Positions 58,101 to 64,000 of a DNA stretch of 64,000 nt are shown here, piece by piece. Each line of letters begins with the position of its first letter. Position 1 is the first letter of the stretch. This DNA is from Mesostigma viride (lineage: Eukaryota; Streptophyta; Mesostigmatophyceae; Mesostigmatales; Mesostigmataceae). The notes below the pieces were generated by a model, which did no database searches, was not told where the DNA came from, and saw nothing but the letters and a program-made list of their open reading frames with translations. Made by a program: the position numbers and the translations under genes. The stretch is taken from contig RPFO01000104.1 of NCBI GenBank assembly GCA_009746045.1, forward strand, positions 2,983,296 through 3,047,295. The letters are read 5' to 3'.

Positions 58101-58919
58101 GCTAGCAACCACCCCACCAGCATGCCGGGCTCACGTGGCTCCAATAGAAAACTGCACCGAAAGATTCTTTGATAGGCCACTGCACAAGCCAACTGTTCTC
58201 ACCAGGCCCAAGCAATAGGCCAAGTAATTCTTTCCCACCAGGTCCAAGCAATAGGCCAAGTAATTCTTTCCCACCAGGTCCAAGCAATAGGCCAAGTAAT
58301 TCTTTCCCACCAGGCCCAAGGAATAGGCTAAGTAATTTGTTCTCACCGGGCTGAAGAAAAAGTAATCGCGATCTAGCTTGGATCCATGAAACTGACTGCT
58401 TGTTTGCTGACAGAATAAATACCACGCAAGTCCACTGTTCTTACCAGGCTAAATGATCGCCATCCAAAACAAAAGCGCTTGGATCAAAAACAAAAGAAGC
58501 GACTGCTTGTTCGATTACAAAACATACACCACGCAGGCGCAAAGTTCTCACCAGGCTAAGTCATCGCGATCCACGATGGTTAAAAAAAATAAAAAAAAAT
58601 AAAAAATAAACATTGCTTGCTTGATGACAGACCATACACCACGCGGGCGCCAAAGTCCTCACCAGGCTGGGGTCAAACTGCGAGAACTTGACCCATCGGA
58701 TCGGCGCCGCCTCCGCATCCCCCCCCAGCGACTTGGGCACGCCTTTCTTCGGGTTGATGGCGGGCATGAGCTCGGTGCGCGCGCCCGTAAACAGGTCGTG
58801 CAGCCGCAGCTCTGACAGGGCGGACCCTGCCAGAAGCACGCTGGTGGACTCGGGCATGAAGGCCAGCGACGTCACGGCAGCACCGCCCGCCATGCGCTCG
58901 AGCACGACCTCATCAAGGC
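51996..58919 (-). CDS. Multi-exon gene with a WD40-like segment, function unknown
   Basis: Exons on the minus strand: 58919-58663, 57155-56493, 55432-55345, 54449-54423 (27 nt), 53638-53066 (with one unresolved frame change) and 52116-51996. Phases agree across the first four junctions and the last. The first exon reads like WD40 blades ([20 protein letters not shown], then LRLHDLFTG). The middle is a disordered Ser/Pro/Gly-rich region with one acidic patch and a Gly run. The end is basic and helical ([20 protein letters not shown]) before TGA at 51998-51996, followed at once by TGTAA. No enzyme motif is seen. The 5' part was not found; upstream is retroelement sequence. A scaffold role is a guess based on WD40 alone. 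Confidence 0.6.
52240..53050. other. Intron of WD40-like gene, nothing recognised
   Basis: Mixed sequence with no domain signals on either strand. Confidence 0.4.
53066..53638 (-). CDS. WD40-like gene, exon E region
   Basis: It begins after TTTTCCAG with [17 protein letters not shown] and a Ser/Pro/Gly-rich stretch ([18 protein letters not shown]). It ends in a second frame with [20 protein letters not shown], then NK. Between about 53250 and 53180 are several G-runs. A short intron or a homopolymer length error there would explain the frame change. The proposed donor is ACAA then GTGGGT (phase 2). Confidence 0.5.
53650..54410. other. Intron of WD40-like gene, nothing recognised
   Basis: AT-richer sequence between micro-exon D and exon E. 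No exon or repeat stands out. Confidence 0.4.
54423..54449 (-). CDS. WD40-like gene, 27-nt micro-exon D
   Basis: Bounded by CTTAACAG and CTCAG then GTAACC, and phase 1 on both sides. It joins exon C and exon E in frame ([10 protein letters not shown], then [12 protein letters not shown]). It is the shortest exon in the window. It is supported by phase and splice consensus only. Confidence 0.5.
54455..55019. repeat. 42-bp minisatellite, about 13 copies
   Basis: The unit contains AAGCATCCTTTGGAGGTGTG and CCATACTACAAT. Copies differ mainly at two positions (AATACC/AATGCC, ATACTAC/ATAGTAC). The array ends four bases before the AG of the 27-nt exon D on the minus strand. Confidence 0.98.
55345..55432 (-). 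CDS. WD40-like gene, exon C
   Basis: The exon is 88 nt, acceptor CGTCCAG, donor AAGG then GTATGT (phase 1). It encodes [20 protein letters not shown], then TQASPHAPK; the start is helical and charged. Confidence 0.6.
55433..56492. other. Intron of WD40-like gene, nothing recognised
   Basis: Mixed sequence between exons B and C. Near 55650-55860 are short repeats around GCCTACGGCCTCGC / TACGGCTTCGCAAG. No coding sense is seen. Confidence 0.4.
56493..57155 (-). CDS. WD40-like gene, exon B (disordered region)
   Basis: The exon is 221 codons, phase 0 at both ends, acceptor GACCGCAG, donor CTG then GTGGGT. It encodes [19 protein letters not shown], a Ser-rich part, an acidic [10 protein letters not shown] patch, a Gly run and a hydrophobic end ([14 protein letters not shown]). 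Confidence 0.7.
57245..57990. repeat. GAGGG-type purine array
   Basis: A 750-bp run of GAGAGGGGGA-type units. On the minus strand it is a continuous polypyrimidine tract. It ends about 90 bases upstream of the acceptor of exon B (57155). Long Arg-Gly-Glu readings are by-products. Confidence 0.97.
58195..58690 (-). repeat. Tandem copies of the exon A donor junction
   Basis: Units of about 98-111 bp repeat AGCCTGGT[GA]AGAAC, then a GCGTGGT[GA]TAT-like stretch and ACAAGCAGTC on the minus strand. Donor-equivalent positions on the plus strand are 58661 (the real one), 58550, 58443 and 58345. Beyond that, four copies of a 36-bp unit (CACCAGGCCCAAGCAATAGG) reach 58201, each again with CCTGGTG. Confidence 0.85.
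58663..58919 (-). CDS. WD40-like gene, exon A
   Basis: The acceptor is GTCGCCAG. The exon encodes [20 protein letters not shown], a hydrophobic strand [15 protein letters not shown], and [13 protein letters not shown]. The donor CTG then GTGAGG is phase 0. The strand spacing fits one or two WD40 repeats. Confidence 0.7.
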
Positions 58920-59440
58920 CTGGCGACCACACATGGGCAAGAAAGCGGGGGTGGCGTGGGGGTGGCAAATTCTTTCGGAATGGTCAGAAGTTCGGCTTCT
59001 GGGGAAAAAGGTCCATTCATCCCTGCTCCAGGCCTGGTGATCACAGGACAGAAAAACGAGGGTCAGAGGGAGATGGTCCCATGGCCAATCAAGCCATGGG
59101 GATTGATTTGCGATATATTTTCCATTTGCTATGTATTAATGCAAACGTTTGCAAATGTTTCCATTAAGAGAGATGGAGAGGCAGCTGGCAATACTTGCCA
59201 TACAACCATCGGGGGAGGTTTATAGAAAGCAAATGCTGGGTGAGGGTCGGGTGACTAGATTTAATCAGGGATGTCCATTTCACTGGCAGTCACACAGTGG
59301 TTCAGTAAGCTGATTCACCACCATGGTTGCTGTTGATTTTGACACCAAAAGATTATGTTCCACACCAATAGATTATATTTCAAAAAGATAATTGCTTTTG
59401 TGACCTTGGCTACGGAGGCAGTTGTACTCAGGAACGCAAC
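58920..59440. other. Upstream of WD40-like exon A, nothing recognised
   Basis: It includes a possible further repeat of the acceptor area near 59030-59050 (CCAGGCCTGGTGATCACAGG resembles the exon A start at 58905-58935). No gene is seen before the retroelement. Confidence 0.35.
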
Positions 59441-59450
59441 ATTTTTCAAA

Positions 59451-60410
59451 ATGTTACGGACGGGCCTGGCAACGCCGTCGTACAAAAAAAAAACAAAATC
59501 AAAGTGACGAATCTTGGAGCCCTGGGCTCGAAGGGCACATTCCGCAAGCCCTCCAAAAGCGAGGTCAAGAGGCATCTGAATGAGGAGTTTGCCAAGCAGG
59601 ATCCTAGCCCCGCAGTGGTGGACACTGCGGTGTGAGAGGAGGAAACTGCACCTGCAGCTACCCGTGCCGTGGAGCTGCCAAATGGCTCACCGGCGCCGAG
59701 AATCACCAACGTCTGTGAGGCTGGGCTGCGCGACGCAAGCCTGGACCGGGCAGCCAGAATCCTCTGGATGAAAGAACAGAAGGTTATCGAGGAGAGGATT
59801 CCTGCTCCAATTCCGGCGGCTCCTGAGCCGTCGGAGAAGGTGAAGGAGCAACTCATTTTGAACCTGCGCAAGTGGCAAAGTGATGTCCAAGGCATGGTCG
59901 CCAAGCCTATCGAATTGCTGAGGCGCAATCGGCTGGCCACCGAGGGTTGCAAGGTAGTATCCGACCTGATCGAAACAGCCTACAAAGAGGACCGTAGCTG
60001 GGAAGAATTCATGGCCAGTCTCGAGAAGAACCTGCTGAAGACAGGGCTCATGCGCCTCGTCGCAGATGCAGTCACCATCCTCAAGTTTGACCTCAACCGT
60101 AAGGTCGACATCAGCCAGGCGACGCTCGACTACGAGCAGAAGCTGGCTTTGCCGTCATGCTCGCCAGGGGATGCATTCTCTGTTGTGATGTTTCTGTCCA
60201 AGGGCATCATGTCTGGTAGCTTGTCTGCGTCCACCCTTCAGGGCATGTCGGGAACACTGACTGTCGACAAGCGAGCCAATAGGGCCGAGGCTTTTCAGAT
60301 CATCCGCAACTGTGTCGTTGTGCCAGCTGCCGCCAAGGCATTGGTGGCAGCGGGCATTTCTAAATCCTCTTTCCTCTGCTGCAGCGCCCATAGCAAGAAC
60401 TCACGGTTCA
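59451..60410 (+). pseudogene. Copia-like retrotransposon gag, degraded copy
   Basis: Compared with the second copy at 63348, it has one extra A in an A-run near 59480 (frameshift) and a small insertion creating TGA near 59632. After that it is open to about 60415, with a helical gag-like region (ARILWMKEQKVIEERI; LIETAYKEDRSWEEFMASLE). Confidence 0.8.
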
Positions 60411-60411
60411 G

Positions 60412-60717
60412 GTGAAGAAAAAGTGTGGCCGATGCCAGGGCACCGGGCATGTGTGGTCGGATTGCCCAGCCAACACGAAGGCTGGTCCGAATGTGCGGCT
60501 GTGCGGCGCTTGCCATCCGCCAGGGCACTTCGCCAAGGACTGCAAGCACACACGCGTTCCGCAGGGCAAGAAGCGCCCGCACAAGCCGGCTGGCAACATG
60601 CGGCCCAAGAAATGGCACAAGTGGAACAAATGGCAGAGGCACGGGAACACCCAGGCCACACCTGCTAACACTCACGTGCCTGCCCCTGCAACAAGACAGC
60701 CCATGTTGGGACGATGA
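60412..60717 (+). pseudogene. Gag nucleocapsid part with two zinc knuckles
   Basis: Two CX2CX4HX4C motifs: CGRCQGTGHVWSDC and CGACHPPGHFAKDC, followed by a Lys-rich tail. It is in a different frame from both the preceding gag and the following pol. This is either programmed frameshifting or decay. Confidence 0.88.
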
Positions 60718-62461
60718 TATGTTTACCACTGATCTAGCTGCATGTAATGAGCTTGGTGGTTGTGTAGATAACAATTCTGCTGCGTGCATTGCTGCTGGGT
60801 TGCGTAGCGGTTTGTGCACAGACACTGTTACGCCTGCGGCGACGCGGGACCACGAAACCCCAATGACCGGTAATGCTGGTACTGTGCAAGCTGGACTAAT
60901 GCACGCCGACCGTGACGATGGGGGGTCACTGGCCACACCAGGTGAAGTCCTTTCCTTGACTGCTGTTGCTGCACGCTTGCATCATGTGTTAGGCCATGGG
61001 ACCCACGCCCTCCGCTTTGCACGAGCATTGGCACCGGGGATTACTTTGGCTAGCACGGTACAGCCCATGTACAGTGGTTGTCACCAGTGTCAGTCCACTG
61101 CGCCTAAGCGTGCACGTAGGCATGGCAAACACCCTACCCTTCAGCGTGGTCACTTGGTGTGTGACATTTTGTTCAAGGACCAGGCTATCTACTTGCTGGG
61201 AATGGACAGATCTTCCCATTTTGTATCCCTTGTCCTACTCAAGTCACAGCATGTTGGGGACCTCCTTGAGGGGATAGACCTGTTGGACTCCATGTTTAGC
61301 ATGGTTACAGGGATGCAGTTTGATCAGCAACTCAAGTGGGCTGCCAAGGAAACGGGGTATGAGTTTGTGGGAACAGTCGGGCGTGACGACCACGAGTCCC
61401 AAGGGATAGCGGAGAGAGCGGTACAGGAGTTTAAGCTGCTTGCTACCCGACGTGGGGACCACATGCCACACAGTGAACTCTCTAGTCGGCTCTTGTGAGC
61501 ACTTGGCGTGTGTCGAAGTTTGAACAACCGCCTGTTGATGTCGACACAAGATGGGGTGTTGGTGACTGCCGAGGGTTTGCAGTTTGGCCAATATCACGAT
61601 GTGGTGGTGGATGTGTACAAAGACCACTTAGCATCCCGTTTTCAGCACCTTGTCCATTTGGATAGGCGACGTGGGCCTTATGAGCCCAGTGTGGGGCATG
61701 ATGTTTGGCTGCACAAGGAAGGTACCCTGGGTAAGCGTGGCAGGTGGCTTGGTCCAGCCAAGGTCATTTCTTGTGATGCTGCTATGCGTAAATGCGTGGT
61801 GGACTATGAGGGCACTGAGGTCACTATGGCTTGGAATAGGGTGAAGCCCTACATGCGTGATGTGGAGGCTTGGTCTAGAGTGTTGGAGTTGTACTCCGAC
61901 CCTAGCAGGCTCTCTAGCACTGTGACTCCTCCTTCCTCTTCGGCTCCTGTATGTGGCAATGCAGGGGACAGTGGTACTAGCGCGCCTAGTGGGGAAGCTG
62001 AGTTGGAGTTGCAGAGTGGGGACTATGATGATGATGATGTTGCTGTGGTAGCACACCACTTACACACCCTAGGGGTAGAACAGGCAGAGAGCTTGCGCGA
62101 CAGCTTGCCTCACCTCCCCCCTTCTGGCGTTGGTCGGGAGGATCCATGCGTTGGTAGGGATAGTACTCAGGGCGAGTCGTGTCTTGAGCGCCCAAGCCGT
62201 AAGGGATTTCTTACCCTTACTGTAGAAAGGTTGATGCGTAAACCTCCTACAGACGCTTTGCAAAATCCCGTGAAGGCAGCGATGGTATCCGCATTTGGTA
62301 CCCTGGGTGATCACCATGGTATGAGGATGTTGGTAGATACGCAGGCGAGAACCTCCATCGTCTCATCCCTGCACTACAATCCTGTGAGACCCTCAGTGCA
62401 CTGGGAGTGGGTGACTGATTTTTGCTGGCTCAACGAAGTTCCCTGTCCTTTGTGTCATTGA
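60718..62461 (+). pseudogene. Copia-like integrase region, then protease-like start
   Basis: A zinc-binding-type segment (LHHVLGHGTHALRF ... CHQC) precedes an integrase core (GHLVCDILFKDQ; MQFDQQLKWA; GIAERAVQEFK). The core is broken by TGA at 61496-61498. A beta-rich C-terminal part follows (PSVGHDVWLHKEG; GRWLGPAKVISC; NRVKPYM). Near 62330 it reads GMRMLVDTQARTSIVSS, which resembles an aspartic protease active site with the usual Gly of D-T/S-G changed to Gln. A frameshift follows near 62440. Confidence 0.8.
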
Positions 62462-63131
62462 TGTCAATGTGATGGGGGTGCTAGTTGAGTTTTGCGAGGT
62501 GGAAGGGTATGGTGGTCCACCAATACTTGGTCAGAACTTCTTTGCGCGGGAGGATGTCTGGGTAAACTCCACCTGCTTGCGGCGCGAGGGGCATGCTGAT
62601 CTGCCTCTTGAGGACTATGCTGTCATGTCTGACTGCCAACTTGTTGCTGTCATAGGCAATATTCGGAACATGAACTATGAACGTGAGAGTGATGTGCCGT
62701 TGGTAACTCAGTTGTTGCTTCCTAAACGTCCTAGCTGGGCTAGTCTTGGCATTAAACGTCATGATGTAGCTACCCAAAGCCCTATCTCTCACCATGATGC
62801 TGACGTGGAGTGTCAAACGGAGGAGGGGCTAGATGGGTGGACTAAGGCCATTATTGCGTCAGGTGAAAGGTGGCTTGCATACCGTGCTGTTGAACCGGTT
62901 GATGAAGTGCCAAATGGTGCTCGCCTTTTGCGCCACAAGTGGACTTGGGAACTTACGTTGGTGCCTGACACAACAACTAGGGTGCCTTTTGTTCGCACGG
63001 TGGTCCTAGAATTTTCAGGTACTAGTGATTTTCCGGACCATGCATGTGTACTGTGTAGTTCTACTCAGTACCATCAAATCCTAGTGTGGACGCCGCGCCG
63101 TAAGCATCTTCGCTGCGCCGGTATCTTGTGA
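62440..63131 (+). pseudogene. End of protease-like domain and truncated copia-type RT
   Basis: In the new frame, VIDVNVMGVLVEF and GPPILGQNFF fit the second half of a retropepsin (ILG-x-x-F/L motif). Further on, DGWTKAIIASGERWLAYRAV, EPVDEVPNGARLLRHKWTW and VVLEFSG are the N-terminal part of a copia-type reverse transcriptase. The catalytic part and RNase H are missing; the frame ends at 63131. Confidence 0.75.
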
Positions 63132-63347
63132 ACGGCATCTAGCGTTGCGCCGAGGAATCTCGGACTATGTTAAGCAAGTCCAATGCATGATGATAAGTCA
63201 ATGAGAAATAAATGCAACGTGACGGCGGACGAGGTAGCCGCCTGCGTGTTTCTCTGCGTGGCACCAAAGCACTTGCCTCTCGATAAAAAACGTTGAGATC
63301 CCAAACACATTCTTGCAACTTGTACTCAAGAAAGAACATTTTCAAAA
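63132..63347. other. Spacer between the two gag copies
   Basis: No coding sense and no clear LTR. Only the last 30 or so bases before the ATG resemble the sequence before the first gag copy. Confidence 0.5.
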
Positions 63348-64000
63348 ATGTTCGGGACGGGCCTGGCAACGCCGTCGTACAAAAAAGACAAAATCAAGCT
63401 GCCGAATCTCGGAGCCCCAGGCTCGAAGGGCACACTCCGCAAGCCCTCCAAAAGCGAGATTCAGAGGCATCTGAATGAGGAGTTTGCCAAGCAGGATCCT
63501 AGCCCCGCAGTGGTGGACACTGCGGCGGAGGAAACTGCACCTGCAGGTCCCCGTGCCGTGGAGCTGCCAAATGGATCACAGACGAGAATCACCAACGTCT
63601 GTGAGGCTGGGCTGCGCTACGCAAGCCTGGACCGGGCAGCCAGAATCCTCTGGATGAAAGAACAGAAGGTTATCGAGGAGAGGATTCCTGCTCCAATTCC
63701 GGCGGCTCCTGAGCCGTCGGAGAAGGTGAAGGAGCAACTCATTTTGAACCTGCGCAAGTGGCAAAGTGATGTCCAAGGCATGGTCGCCAAGCCTATCGAA
63801 TTGCTGAGGCGCAATCGGCTGGCCACCGAGGGTTGCAAGGTAGTATCCGACCTGATCGAAACAGCCTACAAAGAGGACCGTAGCTGGGAAGAATTCATGG
63901 CCAGTCTCGAGAAGAACCTGCTGAAGACAGGGCTCATGCGCCTCGTCGCAGATGCAGTCACCATCCTCAAGTTTGACCTCAACCGTAAGGTCGACATCAG
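63348..64000 (+). CDS. Copia-like retrotransposon gag, open copy, cut by window end
   Basis: It starts ATG at 63348 (MFGTGLATPSYKKDKIKLPN) and stays open for 217 codons to the last base. It has none of the lesions of the first copy. From about 63630 on it is identical by eye to 59740-60120. The zinc knuckles, if present, lie beyond the window. Confidence 0.8.
   Translation, partial: MFGTGLATPSYKKDKIKLPNLGAPGSKGTLRKPSKSEIQRHLNEEFAKQDPSPAVVDTAAEETAPAGPRAVELPNGSQTRITNVCEAGLRYASLDRAARILWMKEQKVIEERIPAPIPAAPEPSEKVKEQLILNLRKWQSDVQGMVAKPIELLRRNRLATEGCKVVSDLIETAYKEDRSWEEFMASLEKNLLKTGLMRLVADAVTILKFDLNRKVDI

Noticed and set aside
56545-58105. Long Arg-Gly-Glu-rich open frames on the plus strand
   Set aside because: They come from the purine array; the opposite strand carries the exon with correct splice sites and phase.
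63132-63347. LTR between the two gag copies
   Set aside because: It is not repeated upstream of the first copy except for the last 30 or so bases, and no terminal TG...CA repeat could be matched.

Overview
The window looks like nuclear DNA of a GC-rich unicellular eukaryote, most likely a green alga. The genes are split by canonical GT-AG introns. Two genes have a TGTAA motif shortly after the stop, which is the usual green-algal polyadenylation signal. The retroelements are of LINE and copia type, and micro- and minisatellites fill introns and intergenic DNA. I cannot name the species. There is no sign of bacterial organisation.

Layout. (1) About 1.47-21.11 kb, plus strand: a PIEZO mechanosensitive channel gene. 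It has one 11.5-kb exon followed by five short exons whose splice phases all agree. The encoded protein is at least 4,274 residues; its 5' end was not found. The last intron is 4.26 kb, most of it two related minisatellites. (2) 21.1-24.8 kb: retroposon debris, including two elements that carry a LINE ORF1-like protein and then go straight into a tail, with no reverse transcriptase seen. (3) 25.4-36.1 kb, minus strand: a gene with three consecutive ankyrin repeats followed by several WW-type modules, its introns packed with simple repeats. (4) 37.46-44.34 kb, plus strand, head-to-head with the previous gene: a PARP16-type mono-ADP-ribosyltransferase, four exons, 1,066 residues, with the H-Y-Y triad and a C-terminal membrane anchor. 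(5) 44.4-51.5 kb: a fossil LINE reverse transcriptase, many copies of two retroposon 3' ends (each a hairpin followed by TTAA repeats), and large CAG/CCA and TGAA arrays. (6) 52.0-58.9 kb, minus strand: a multi-exon gene with a WD40-like segment and a disordered middle, function unknown. (7) 59.4-64.0 kb: a degraded copia-like gag-pol followed by a second gag copy that is open to the window edge.

The three recognised genes have no obvious joint pathway: PIEZO is a force-gated cation channel, PARP16 is an ER-anchored ADP-ribosyltransferase in animals, and the ankyrin/WW protein is presumably a binding scaffold. The most unusual signal is structural. In the two minus-strand genes, introns contain tandem copies of the adjoining exon-intron junction, including the splice site itself. 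In one intron both ends show this. All exon models rest on reading frame, phase and splice consensus only; no transcript data were available.
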